Below are positions 9,407 to 17,660 of a DNA stretch of 64,000 bases, one piece after another. Below the pieces are notes generated by a model. That model did no database searches and was not told the DNA's origin. It saw only the letters and a program-made list of their open reading frames with translations. The stretch's first letter is position 1; every line of letters starts with the position of its first letter. Both the position numbers and the translations under genes were made by a program. The stretch covers positions 18,440 to 82,439 of the forward strand of contig NZ_JAVFJK010000010.1 in the NCBI RefSeq assembly GCF_030908215.1, read 5' to 3'. Source of the stretch: Sinomonas sp. ASV486 (GTDB lineage Bacteria; Actinomycetota; Actinomycetes; Actinomycetales; Micrococcaceae).

Positions 9407-9431
9407 ACACAGCGCTAGGCACAGCGCGCTC
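9396..9431 (+). repeat. Three tandem copies of a 12-bp unit at the end of the mannosyltransferase gene
   Basis: CACAGCGCTAGA, CACAGCGCTAGG and CACAGCGCGCTC follow each other. The first contains the TAG stop codon and the second repeats it. Looks like a local slippage duplication. Confidence 0.75.
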
Positions 9432-9482
9432 GACAGACGCGAAGGGCGGGAACCTCAATGGTTCCCGCCCTTCGCGTCTGTC
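9432..9482. terminator. Bidirectional terminator between the mannosyltransferase gene and rbpA
   Basis: Perfect 23-bp inverted repeat (9432-9454 and 9460-9482) around a 5-base loop TCAAT, between two convergent genes. No long T-run on either side, as is common in high-GC actinobacteria. Confidence 0.85.
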
Positions 9483-9494
9483 AGTGCGCTGGTC

Positions 9495-9839
9495 TCAGCT
9501 GGTGCGCTCGCCGCGCTTGCTGCGCAGGACCTCGAGGCGGTCGGCGAGGATCTGCTCGAGCTCGGGGATCGAGCGGCGCTCCAGGAGCATGTCCCAGTGG
9601 GTGCGGACGGCCTTCTCGTTGGAGTCCGTGGGCTTCTCGCCGTCGACGAGGAACGCCTCCTTGCCGGTCTTCGAACTCCAGACCGGCGGGATCTCGGCCT
9701 CGGAGGAGAACATTACGAACACCTGCTCGCCGTCCTCGGTCCGGTACTCGACGCGCTGGCGGGGTGCAGGCTCGACACCCGCCTCCGTCTCCATGGACTG
9801 TGCACCAAGGCGCATGCCGCGCAGGCTGCGGTCGCTCAT
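9495..9839 (-). CDS. rbpA: RNA polymerase-binding protein RbpA
   Basis: Essential actinobacterial transcription factor that binds the sigma subunit and the beta-prime subunit and stabilises the open complex. The 114-residue product matches the family in length: N-terminal tail beginning MSDRSLRGMRLG, a core with the RVEYRTEDGEQVFVMFS strand and PPVWSSKTGKEA, and a C-terminal sigma-interaction helix with HWDMLLERRSIPELEQIL. ATG 9839 is preferred over an 18-residue upstream extension because GGGAG precedes it and the N-terminus is then canonical. A TATAAT on the - strand at 9956-9961 would give a leader of about 110 nt. Confidence 0.97.
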   Translation of the reverse strand: MSDRSLRGMRLGAQSMETEAGVEPAPRQRVEYRTEDGEQVFVMFSSEAEIPPVWSSKTGKEAFLVDGEKPTDSNEKAVRTHWDMLLERRSIPELEQILADRLEVLRSKRGERTS

Positions 9840-9955
9840 CTTTACTCCCTCACGTTCTGCCGGACGCGGACACGAGTCCGACGCATATGCCAACGCGTGC
9901 CCCGGACGCGGTGTTCCCGCGGCCGCGTCACGGATGTCCGGTCAACCGACCTTCC

Positions 9956-9961
9956 ATTATA
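9956..9961 (-). promoter_or_regulatory. Consensus -10 element (TATAAT) upstream of rbpA
   Basis: TATAAT on the - strand, about 117 bases upstream of the rbpA start, in a gene-free stretch. No convincing -35 at 16-18 bases. It does not match the SigR-type promoter known for rbpA in Streptomyces. Confidence 0.4.
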
Positions 9962-9986
9962 GGCGGCCCCGGCCGCGCCGCGCTCG

Positions 9987-11159
9987 TCAGGCGGGACCCT
10001 GGTCCCTCGGGGGGTCCTGCAGCGGTGGGATCTCGAGATCCGGCACGTCGACGTCGGGGATGTCGGCGGCTCCGCCCAGATTCGTGACCCCGGCATGGTG
10101 CTGCAGGATGCGTTCCGCCTCGGCGTCGAGCTCCGAGCGGCGCGCCGCCTCCTCCTCGAAGGCGCGCGCGTCTGCCTCGAGGCTGTTGGGCTCAGAACCG
10201 GTGAGGGCGACCGTGGCGCCCGCCTCGGCGCGCTCTGCCGAAGCGCTGACCGTCTGGCCCTGTCCCGCGCCGCCCTGCCCGACGTTGCCGATCACGCCGC
10301 CGATGCCCTTGAGGGCCTCGCCCACCTCGCTCGGGATGATCCAGAGCTTGTTCGAGGTGCCTTCGGCGATCTTGGGGAGCGTCTGGAGGTACTGGTACGC
10401 GAGCAGCTTCGGGTCCGGGTCGCCTCGGTGGATGGCCTCGAAGACCTTCTGGATGGCCTGCGACTCGCCATCAGCCCTCAGGACGGCGGCCTTCGCCTGC
10501 CCCTCGGCCTTGAGGATCTGGGCCTGCCGCTCGCCCTCGGCGGTGAGGATGGCCGACTGCTTGGTGCCCTCCGCGGTCAGGATCAGGGCGCGTCGGTCAC
10601 GCTCAGCCCGCATCTGCTTCTCCATCGAGTCCTGGATCGAGTGAGGCGGCTCAATGGCCTTGAGCTCGACGCGCGAGACACGCAGTCCCCAGCGGCCGGT
10701 TGCCTCGTCGAGGACGCCCCGGAGCTGGCCGTTGATCTGGTCGCGCGAGGTCAGCGCCTCTTCGAGGTTGAGGCCGCCGACGACGTTGCGGAGCGTCGTG
10801 ATGGTGAGCTGCTCGACCGCCTGGATGTAGTTGGCGATCTCATACGTGGCCGCGCGCGCGTCCGTGACCTGGAAGTACACGACTGTGTCGATGGAGACGA
10901 CGAGGTTGTCCGAGGTGATGACGGGCTGCGGCGGGAAGGACACGACCTGCTCGCGGAGATCGAGGAGCGGCAGGAGCCGGTCCACGAACGGGATGAGGAT
11001 GGTCAGGCCCGGGTTGAGCGTCCGCTGGTACTTGCCGAGCCGTTCGACGACGCCGGCGCGCGCCTGCGGGATGATCCTCACCGAGCGGACGAGGACGGTG
11101 GCGACGAACAGGACGATGACGATGACGACGACGAACAGAAGGATGCTTCCGGCGTCCAT
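9987..11159 (-). CDS. SPFH/band-7 (stomatin/QmcA-type) membrane protein
   Basis: Membrane-anchored SPFH protein that probably oligomerises into membrane microdomain scaffolds. The 390-residue product has one N-terminal membrane helix (about 5-24), the SPFH domain (about 25-200, with RAGVVERLGKY and NPGLTILIPF), and a long Ala/Glu-rich coiled-coil region with repeated AEGERQAQILKAEG-like units (about 200-250). The C-terminal 80 residues are low-complexity and variable. The upstream nfeD-like gene, 49 bases away on the same strand, is the classic partner; the two are likely co-transcribed. Confidence 0.92.
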   Translation of the reverse strand: MDAGSILLFVVVIVIVLFVATVLVRSVRIIPQARAGVVERLGKYQRTLNPGLTILIPFVDRLLPLLDLREQVVSFPPQPVITSDNLVVSIDTVVYFQVTDARAATYEIANYIQAVEQLTITTLRNVVGGLNLEEALTSRDQINGQLRGVLDEATGRWGLRVSRVELKAIEPPHSIQDSMEKQMRAERDRRALILTAEGTKQSAILTAEGERQAQILKAEGQAKAAVLRADGESQAIQKVFEAIHRGDPDPKLLAYQYLQTLPKIAEGTSNKLWIIPSEVGEALKGIGGVIGNVGQGGAGQGQTVSASAERAEAGATVALTGSEPNSLEADARAFEEEAARRSELDAEAERILQHHAGVTNLGGAADIPDVDVPDLEIPPLQDPPRDQGPA

Positions 11160-11208
11160 GGACTTCCCCCTAGTGCTTGTTGTGGGTGGAGTGCTTGCTG
11201 CAGGTGGG

Positions 11209-11673
11209 CTAGCTTCTGTACGGCGAGATGGTGCCGCTGGGGGCTACGACTGCGGTTGCGCCGTCGATCGCGACGACCTTCACCACGTCGCCGGGAAGGA
11301 ACTCGCCGCTTTCGGCGCGCGCGGTCCACACGTCCCCGCCGATCTTGACGAGGCCGCGTCCAGCGTCGACGGGTTCGACGACGGTGGCCGACGCACCCAG
11401 AAGACGGTCGACATTCGTGCGGGCGTCCTCGATGCCGGGGCGCATGTGCTTGACCGCGACCGGACGGACGAAGGCGATCATCGCGACCGATACGAGGGCG
11501 AAGACGAGCCCCTGGAGCCATGCAGGTCCCCCGAGGAGCGCCGTCACGAGAGCCGCGAGCGCGCCGCCGGAGAGCATGACGAAGACGAGGCTGAGGCTGA
11601 GCATCTCGATCCCGCCCAGCACGAGTGCCAGCACGAGCCATACCATCCAGGCGTTGTGTTCGAACCAGTCCAT
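11209..11673 (-). CDS. NfeD-like membrane protein
   Basis: Short NfeD-type protein of 154 residues: hydrophobic segments near 8-30 and 33-75, then a soluble OB-fold (about 90-154) with the DARTNVDRLLGASATVVEPV start and GDVVKVVAIDGATAVVAP end typical of the family. It partners the SPFH protein encoded directly downstream. ATG 11673 has AGGAGG 6 bases upstream; a longer frame without that support was rejected. Confidence 0.9.
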   Translation of the reverse strand: MDWFEHNAWMVWLVLALVLGGIEMLSLSLVFVMLSGGALAALVTALLGGPAWLQGLVFALVSVAMIAFVRPVAVKHMRPGIEDARTNVDRLLGASATVVEPVDAGRGLVKIGGDVWTARAESGEFLPGDVVKVVAIDGATAVVAPSGTISPYRS

Positions 11674-11800
11674 CCCGTCCCTCCTGACGCAGCGGACTCC
11701 TGCTCCCACAGTAGCCCAGCTCACGCCGCCCGTACCTGTCACGGCGGTTGCGGTTGTGCAACCGCTGCCGCGGGAGGGGGCACCCCTCCATGACGCCGGT

Positions 11801-11849
11801 GGCGGCACCCCTCCTGGCGAAACCTCAGACGGCCACGAGGGGTGCCGCC
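11801..11849 (-). terminator. Terminator of the mocR gene, overlapping its 3' end
   Basis: Perfect 13-bp inverted repeat GGCGGCACCCCTC (11801-11813) and GAGGGGTGCCGCC (11837-11849). On the - strand the first arm lies inside the last codons of the mocR gene. Two further hairpins (GCGGTTG-tg-CAACCGC at 11750-11765 and GGAGGGG...CCCCTCC at 11773-11789) follow toward nfeD. Confidence 0.55.
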
Positions 11850-13222
11850 GCGGGCCCGGTGGAGGTATCGCCCGCTGCTTGGGCGAGCGCTTCGACGGCG
11901 GCGCGAAGCTCGTCGGGGCGGGCAGTGAACGGCAGTCGCAGCCGGTGCTCGAAGGCGCCGTCGACGCCGAAGCGCGGACCCGCGGTCAGTGCGACACCGT
12001 GGGCCCTCGACGCCATGACGAGGCGTGAGGACGAGTGCGGCGAGCAGTCCGCCCAGACTGCCATGCCCCCGTCGGGCACCGGCACCGTCCACTCCGGGAG
12101 GTGCGTGGAGAGTGCGGTGGCGAGCGCGGCGAGGCCTTCGCCCAGCCATGCCCGGCGCTCGGCGACAAGGAGGTCCTCCTGTGCGAGCAGCTCGGCGCCG
12201 ATGAGCTGCTCGAGTACGGGTGTGCCGAGATCGAGCCCGGTGCGCGCCTGTGCGAGCCTGCCCACGAGTGTACGGGGCGCCCGGATCCAGCCAACCCGGA
12301 GTCCGCCCCACGCGAGCTTGGATAGGCCCCCCAGCGTCACGGCCGATCCTGCGAAGGCGGCGAGCGGCGGGCGCGGGCCTCTGGCGATGTCCAGTAGCGC
12401 CGTGGTCTCGTCCGCGACGAGGAGCATCCGGTGCTGCGCGGCGAGCCGGGCAAGGCGCTCGCGCCCCGCCGTGTCGAGGCTCGCGCCGGTGGGGTTGTGG
12501 AAGTCCGGCATGACGTAGGCCAGGACGGGCGAGGCCGCGCGGAAGGCAGCTGCGGCGGCGTCGAGGTCCCAGCCCTCGGGGCTCACGGGGAGCGGGACGA
12601 GCCGGGCCTTCGCCGCGAGCAGGGCATCCATGGCGTGGGGATACGTGGGTTGTTCGACGGCGGCCCGGTCGCCCGGGGACACGACCGCCCGCACGAGGAG
12701 GGCGATCGCGTGCTGGACCCCGTTCGTGATCATGATCTGATCCGGTTCGGTGGGCAGGCCGCGGCGGGTGAAGTGCTCTGCGACGGCGATCCGGAGGCGC
12801 GGAAGGCCGAGGATCTCGTAGCCGGATCGCGCGAGTTCGGGGCCCAGCGACTCGACCGCACGGCCGATGCATTCACCCACGATGCTCGCCGCGGGCATGG
12901 CTGCCTTCGTAAGGTCGAGGATCCCTGTCTCGTCCGGGGCCGCGACGGGCGGAGGAGCCGGGAGGGCGATGTAACTGCCGGATCCCCGCACGCTGTCGAG
13001 GCATCCGAGCTCGCGCAGGCGGGCATAGGCGGCCGCAACTGTGGTTCGGGACAGCCCGAGCGTACGGGCAAGATCGCGTTCGGCGGGGAGGCGCGTCCCG
13101 TCGGGAAGGCGGCCATCGAGGGCGAGGAGCCGAAGCCGTTCGGCCAGTTCGGAGTAGGCGGGTCCCCGTCCGGCCCAGGAGCCGAGGATTGCGTCGAGGC
13201 GCTGGGATGTGATGCTGGCCAT
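11825..13222 (-). CDS. MocR-type GntR regulator with aminotransferase domain
   Basis: MocR/PdxR subfamily: an N-terminal GntR winged helix (about 20-85, LPAERDLARTLGLSRTTVAAAY) joined to a fold-type I aminotransferase domain used as a PLP-binding sensor. Lys302 in GGLSKLAWGG is the expected Schiff-base lysine, and DFHNPTG matches the PLP-site loop. Length, 465 residues, is typical. It is divergent from the YczE membrane gene, a pairing known to be common for one MocR subgroup and whose effector is unknown. A TACGGT hexamer ends 6 bases before the ATG (leaderless type). A perfect dyad in the 61-base gap is the probable operator. Confidence 0.9.
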   Translation of the reverse strand: MASITSQRLDAILGSWAGRGPAYSELAERLRLLALDGRLPDGTRLPAERDLARTLGLSRTTVAAAYARLRELGCLDSVRGSGSYIALPAPPPVAAPDETGILDLTKAAMPAASIVGECIGRAVESLGPELARSGYEILGLPRLRIAVAEHFTRRGLPTEPDQIMITNGVQHAIALLVRAVVSPGDRAAVEQPTYPHAMDALLAAKARLVPLPVSPEGWDLDAAAAAFRAASPVLAYVMPDFHNPTGASLDTAGRERLARLAAQHRMLLVADETTALLDIARGPRPPLAAFAGSAVTLGGLSKLAWGGLRVGWIRAPRTLVGRLAQARTGLDLGTPVLEQLIGAELLAQEDLLVAERRAWLGEGLAALATALSTHLPEWTVPVPDGGMAVWADCSPHSSSRLVMASRAHGVALTAGPRFGVDGAFEHRLRLPFTARPDELRAAVEALAQAAGDTSTGPAAAPLVAV

Positions 13223-13238
13223 GAGGCCACCGTATCCG

Positions 13239-13265
13239 AATTGGCTCTATTGAACGAGGCCAATT
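13239..13265. promoter_or_regulatory. Dyad AATTGGC-N13-GCCAATT, probable MocR operator
   Basis: Perfect 7-bp inverted repeat, half-sites 20 bp apart (about two helical turns), in the short divergent region between the mocR-type gene and yczE-type gene. Autoregulation and control of yczE are inference. Confidence 0.6.
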
Positions 13266-13283
13266 GACGTCAGGATGGACCGC

Positions 13284-13973
13284 ATGAAGTCCTTCCTCGT
13301 CAGCCGCCGCCTATCCGTCCGGCTCGTCCGTCTTTACGCCGGCCTGTTCCTCTACGGCCTGGCGATCGCGCTGCTGCTGCGCTCGGGCCTCGGAGCGTCC
13401 CCCTGGGATGTGCTCTCCCAGGGTGTGGCCCGGGTGAGCGGGCTGAGCTTCGGCACCACGACGGTGGTGGTCAGCGTCGTCGTGCTCCTCTTCTGGATCC
13501 CGATCCGGCAGCGACCCGGTTGGGGCACCCTCTCGAACACGCTGCTGATCGGCGTCTTCGCGGATCTGGGGCTCGTTTGGACCCCCGCGGCCCATGACCT
13601 TGCATGGCAGGCCACCGCGCTAGGCGGCGGCCTCGCGCTCCTCGCGGTGGCGTCCGCCCTGTACATCGGGGCGGGACTCGGCCCGGGTCCGAGGGATGGG
13701 CTCATGACGGGGCTCGTCGCCCGCACAGGCCAGCCCGTCTGGGTGGTGCGATCGGCAATCGAGCTCACGGTGGTGCTCGTCGGCTGGCTGCTCGGCGGCA
13801 CGGTGGGGATCGGCACTGCCGTCTTCGCGTTCGGGATCGGCCCGCTCATCCAGGTCGCCATGCGGGTGCTGTGCGTCGAGCTCGCCGTCGACACCCGTCC
13901 AGCCCCGGCGCTGTCCCGCCCTGCCGCGGGCGTTTCCGAGCAGGCGGGGATCAGCGTCGTCGGAGAACGCTGA
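13284..13973 (+). CDS. YczE/YyaS/YitT-family membrane protein
   Basis: Polytopic membrane protein of 229 residues with about five hydrophobic segments and the family segment GLGASPWDVLSQG near residues 28-40 plus GPRDGLM near 136-142. Function unknown; family members often sit next to MocR regulators, as here. ATG 13284 is chosen because AGGA lies 8 bases upstream; ATG 13275 would add three residues. The last 23 bases overlap the 3' end of the convergent rlmA-type gene. Confidence 0.85.
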   Translation: MKSFLVSRRLSVRLVRLYAGLFLYGLAIALLLRSGLGASPWDVLSQGVARVSGLSFGTTTVVVSVVVLLFWIPIRQRPGWGTLSNTLLIGVFADLGLVWTPAAHDLAWQATALGGGLALLAVASALYIGAGLGPGPRDGLMTGLVARTGQPVWVVRSAIELTVVLVGWLLGGTVGIGTAVFAFGIGPLIQVAMRVLCVELAVDTRPAPALSRPAAGVSEQAGISVVGER

Positions 13974-14874
13974 GCTCGACCGCGGCCGTGGCATTGAGCG
14001 TCTCGCCGCCGACGAGCCGCTCGAGCTCCCCGCGGTCCGTGTGGTGGCCTGCCGGGCCCATCTGGACGAGGTCTGCCGCGGCGCCGGGGGACAGGGCGAG
14101 GGGGAATTCAAGGGGCACGCGGGAGACCGGCTCGTAGTCGTTCGACGCCGCGTGCTCGAGGGCCTCGGCCTTCCCCTCCGGGACGCTGAGGAGAGGCAGC
14201 CTCTCTCGGAGCTCGGCGAGGTGCCCGGGCAGCGGCGTGACCACGCACAGGAGCCCACCGCGTCTGGTGACCCGCGCGAACTCAGGCAGGTTCCGCGGAG
14301 AGAAGACGTCCAGAACGCCGTCCACGCTTGCAGCCGCGAGCGGGAGGGGACGCCACAGATCCCACACGATGGCGGCGACACCCGGCAGCCTGGCGGCCCG
14401 GCGCAGCGCGTGTGGCGAGAGGTCGAGCGCAACGGCGCGGCGCCGTCGTGCGTCCGCGCTGCCGACTGCCGCGGCCCCGACTGCCGCGGTGCCGACCGCC
14501 GCCGTGCCCCGTAGGCCCAGCACGGCCGCCAGGTAATAGCCCGTTCCCGCGCCCGCGTCGAGGAGGGCGGCGTCCTCGCGGAGAGGACCGCATGCCTCGG
14601 CGAGGGCCTCCGCGATGGGCGCGTAGTGGCCAGCCGTGAGGAACCGATCCCGCGCCGCGACCATCTCGGCGGTATCGGGGGTAAACCCGGTCCCGCGGCC
14701 CGTGAGGAAGCTGACGTAGCCCTGCCGCGCGGCGTCGTACCGGTGCCCCTCGGCACACACGAGCGTCCGCGGCCCGCTCGCCTCAGGGTCCCAGTCGGTG
14801 CCGCAATGGGGGCAGATCAGGAGGTCCAGGGCGTCGGTGAGCACGGCTCCCATCGTATCGGCGTGCGAATGCAT
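13951..14874 (-). CDS. RlmA-type 23S rRNA (guanine-N1) methyltransferase
   Basis: SAM-dependent methyltransferase of the RlmA(I)/RlmA(II) (TlrB) family, which modifies G745 or G748 of 23S rRNA. The 307-residue product starts with a zinc knuckle, CPHC (21-24) and CAEGH (40-44), followed by the SAM-binding motif LLDAGAGTGYYL. Directly after that motif is an odd insert of three AAVG-containing repeats encoded by a 15-bp tandem repeat, then ALDLSPHAL, which matches motif II. ATG 14874 has AAGGG 6 bases upstream; an internal ATG at 14853 is possible. Target position (745 or 748) cannot be decided from sequence. Confidence 0.87.
   Translation of the reverse strand: MHSHADTMGAVLTDALDLLICPHCGTDWDPEASGPRTLVCAEGHRYDAARQGYVSFLTGRGTGFTPDTAEMVAARDRFLTAGHYAPIAEALAEACGPLREDAALLDAGAGTGYYLAAVLGLRGTAAVGTAAVGAAAVGSADARRRRAVALDLSPHALRRAARLPGVAAIVWDLWRPLPLAAASVDGVLDVFSPRNLPEFARVTRRGGLLCVVTPLPGHLAELRERLPLLSVPEGKAEALEHAASNDYEPVSRVPLEFPLALSPGAAADLVQMGPAGHHTDRGELERLVGGETLNATAAVELSVLRRR
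14461..14505. repeat. 15-bp tandem repeat (three copies) inside the rlmA-type gene
   Basis: Units at 14461-14475, 14476-14490 and 14491-14505 share the core GCCGACTGCCGCGG with a few changes. They encode the pentads TAAVG, TAAVG and AAAVG between SAM motif I and motif II of the methyltransferase. Confidence 0.8.
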
Positions 14875-14886
14875 AGGATCCCTTTC

Positions 14887-16905
14887 ATGCTTCCCGCACA
14901 CGTGGACCTCATCCGTTCCCTGTCTACCCCCGCCGTGCATCCCGCCGCGGACCGCTGCGCAGTAGCCGTGACGCGCCCTGACTTCCGAGCCGACAGTGCC
15001 GTTGGCCAGGTCTGGGAAGTGCCGCTCGACGGCGGCGAGGGCCGCCTGCTGACGCGCGGATTCCGGGACACCGCTCCGGCGTACTCGCCCGACGGCCGTG
15101 TCCTCGCGTTCCTGCGTGCCGAGCCGGAGGGCCGGGCGCAGCTCGCGATTGTCGATGCCCGCGGGGGCGAGCCTCGCCTCCTCACAGACGCCCCGCTCGG
15201 CGTCTCGCAGTTCGCCTTCTCGCACGACGGCGCGCTGATCGCCTACACCGCGCGCGTGCCCGAGCCCGGGCGGTACGGATCCACCGAGGGCGTCCGTCCC
15301 GGTGCCGAGGACCCCCGTCTCATCCGAGACCTGAACTACCGGATGAACGGAGTCGGGTACACGGGCGACCAGCGCACGCGGCTGTTCGTCCTCGAGGTGC
15401 CGCGGTTGGACGCCGAGCCGTTCGTGGCCGCGCGAGGGCGGGCCGCCGCGGCCGAGACCGCCGGCGCCGGGAAGTCCGAAAGTCCCGCGCCGGAGACAGG
15501 TCTGCCCGAGTCGCGCGAGCTCACGGACGGCACCGTGGACCACGCGGAACCGGGGTTCAGCGCCGACGGGGCCTGGATCTACACGGTCTCGGGCTTCGAC
15601 CCCTCGGCCGTCGACACCCTGGTCCGGCGGGCCGTCCGCACCCCGGTGGGTGGAGGCCCGAGCGAGGCGCTGGATCTCCCATCCGCCGCGGCCGACTCAG
15701 TGCTGTCGGTCGCCGAGGCGGCCGACGGCTCCGGCGTCTTCGTGGTCGCCTCCTCCCTCGGGGACTCGGGCACCGACTTCATCGGGCGGCCCTCGCACCT
15801 CTTCTGGCACACCCCGCACGACGGCGCGACGGTGCGGCTCACGCCCGACGGCGACGACCTGGGCGAGGCCCCGGGTGCCCTGCGCGTCGTGTCCGACGGC
15901 CGGGCGCTCGTCCTGAGCCGCACACGCGGTTCCGTGCAGCTGCTGGCCTTCAACGCCGAGGGACGCCGCGAGGAACTGACTGGGGCCCCGCTCGTGGTGA
16001 CCGGCATCGGCGAGGCCGGGGGCGCCGTCGTGCTCTCAGCGGGCGACGCCGCGGGGCCGGGCGAGCTCTATCGGCTCGCCGAAGGCCGAGGCCCCGTGAA
16101 GATCACCGATCTCAACGCGCCGCTGCGCAGCGCCACCGCCCCGCTCGCGCCCAGGGAGTTCACCGGCACGAGTGCCGACGGCAGCGACGTGCACGGCTGG
16201 GTGGTGCTGCCCGCAGGGGAGGGGCCGCATCCTGCGCTCCTCATGATCCACGGCGGACCCTTCGCCCAGTACACGGGCGCGTGGTTCGACGAGGCGCAGG
16301 TCTACGCGGGCGCCGGGTACGGCGTTCTCATGTGCAACCCGCGCGGCGCAGCAGGCTACGGCGAGGACCACGCCCGTGCCATCAAGGGCCGCATGGGCAC
16401 CGTGGACCTCGAGGATGTGCTCGGCTTCCTCGACTCCGCACTTGCCGCGTTCCCGCTGCTCGATGCCAGCCGGCTCGGGATCCTCGGCGGCTCGTACGGC
16501 GGATACCTCACGGCCTGGACGATCGCCCACGACCACCGGTTCAAGGCGGCGATTGTCGAGCGCGGGTTCCTGGATCCGCGCAGCTTCGTGGGCTCGAGCG
16601 ATATCGGGTGGTTCTTCCCCGGCGAGTACACCGGCTGGGACCCGGCGGCGATAGAGCGGCAGAGCCCCATGGCGCACGTCGACGACGTGCGCACGCCAAC
16701 GCTCGTGGTCCACTCCGAGGAGGACTGGCGCTGCCCGATCGAGCAGGCGCAGCGGTACTACACGGCTCTCAGACTCGGTGGCGTCGACGCCGAACTGCTC
16801 GTCTTCCCGGGCGAGAACCATGAGATGTCCCGCTCCGGCACGCCGCACCATCGCAAGGCACGCTTCGAGCACATCCTCCGGTGGTTCGGGCAGTACCTCC
16901 GCTAG
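14887..16905 (+). CDS. S9-family serine peptidase (acylaminoacyl/DPP-IV-like)
   Basis: Prolyl-oligopeptidase-family serine peptidase of 672 residues: an N-terminal beta-propeller with WD40-like TolB/PD40 repeats (about 1-400) and a C-terminal alpha/beta hydrolase domain (about 420-672). The catalytic triad can be placed at Ser536 (GGSYGGY), Asp613 (SEEDWRCP) and His645 (GENHEMSRSG). No signal peptide, so cytoplasmic. ATG 14887 is preceded by TAGGAT; an upstream ATG at 14869 would add six residues. Divergent from the rlmA-type gene with only 12 bases between the start codons, so their promoters must overlap coding DNA. Confidence 0.92.
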   Translation: MLPAHVDLIRSLSTPAVHPAADRCAVAVTRPDFRADSAVGQVWEVPLDGGEGRLLTRGFRDTAPAYSPDGRVLAFLRAEPEGRAQLAIVDARGGEPRLLTDAPLGVSQFAFSHDGALIAYTARVPEPGRYGSTEGVRPGAEDPRLIRDLNYRMNGVGYTGDQRTRLFVLEVPRLDAEPFVAARGRAAAAETAGAGKSESPAPETGLPESRELTDGTVDHAEPGFSADGAWIYTVSGFDPSAVDTLVRRAVRTPVGGGPSEALDLPSAAADSVLSVAEAADGSGVFVVASSLGDSGTDFIGRPSHLFWHTPHDGATVRLTPDGDDLGEAPGALRVVSDGRALVLSRTRGSVQLLAFNAEGRREELTGAPLVVTGIGEAGGAVVLSAGDAAGPGELYRLAEGRGPVKITDLNAPLRSATAPLAPREFTGTSADGSDVHGWVVLPAGEGPHPALLMIHGGPFAQYTGAWFDEAQVYAGAGYGVLMCNPRGAAGYGEDHARAIKGRMGTVDLEDVLGFLDSALAAFPLLDASRLGILGGSYGGYLTAWTIAHDHRFKAAIVERGFLDPRSFVGSSDIGWFFPGEYTGWDPAAIERQSPMAHVDDVRTPTLVVHSEEDWRCPIEQAQRYYTALRLGGVDAELLVFPGENHEMSRSGTPHHRKARFEHILRWFGQYLR

Positions 16906-16916
16906 GGCGCCTCGGC

Positions 16917-17591
16917 TCAGAAGCCCAGGGCGCGGGCGGCATGTTCGGGTGTGGGCTGGGCCCACCGCGCCGAGTACTCCTCGTTCGCGCACAGGGAGCG
17001 CGCCTCGGCCTTGTCGAGGTACAGGGTTCCGCCGAGGTGGTCGGTCTCGTGCTGGACGATCCGGGCCTGCCAGCCGCGGAACTCCGCGGCCCTGGCCTCT
17101 CCGTCCGGGGCGGTCCAGCGTGCCTCCACCCGGTCGGGCCTGCGCACCACGGCGGTGTAGCCGCGCACCGAGAGGCAGCCCTCGAAGAACTCTGCTCGCC
17201 CGTCTCCGACCGGGATGTAGGCCGGGTTGACCATCGCGACGAACGGCAGCGGCTCCCGGCTGCGCGTGTGCGCGATCTCCTCGTCTGCGGCCCACGTGTC
17301 CTCGAGTACCGCGAGCCGCAGCGGCAGGCCGATCTGGGGCGCTGCGAGGCCGACGCCCGGTGCCTCGTGCATTGTGCGGCGCATGATGGTCAGGAGCGCA
17401 CCCAGCAGTTCGGCGTCGAGCTGGCCATCGAACGCCACGGCACGGGTCCGCAGGACGGGGTGTCCGGCCTGGACGATCGCGGGCAACTGCTCCCCGGCAA
17501 CGATCTCGGCGGCGGCTTCGGCGATGCGCGCGGCAGACCAGTCGCTCGCGGGTGCCGCCGCAGATACGGACGATGAGGATGCGGAACTCAT
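16917..17591 (-). CDS. def: Peptide deformylase
   Basis: Removes the formyl group from the N-terminal methionine of new proteins. All three motifs are present: GVGLAAPQIG, EGCLSV (Cys139) and HETDH (His181, Glu182, His185), giving the Cys/His/His metal site. At 224 residues it is longer than a minimal deformylase; the extra part is a Ser/Ala-rich N-terminus of about 35 residues. It is convergent with the S9 peptidase, whose stop lies 11 bases away. Confidence 0.95.
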   Translation of the reverse strand: MSSASSSSVSAAAPASDWSAARIAEAAAEIVAGEQLPAIVQAGHPVLRTRAVAFDGQLDAELLGALLTIMRRTMHEAPGVGLAAPQIGLPLRLAVLEDTWAADEEIAHTRSREPLPFVAMVNPAYIPVGDGRAEFFEGCLSVRGYTAVVRRPDRVEARWTAPDGEARAAEFRGWQARIVQHETDHLGGTLYLDKAEARSLCANEEYSARWAQPTPEHAARALGF

Positions 17592-17660
17592 AGGCCAAGC
17601 CTAGGGTGCCCCGCGCGGTCTGCGTGGTTTTCCCGGTCTCGCCGTCTGACCGGTCGGGCC

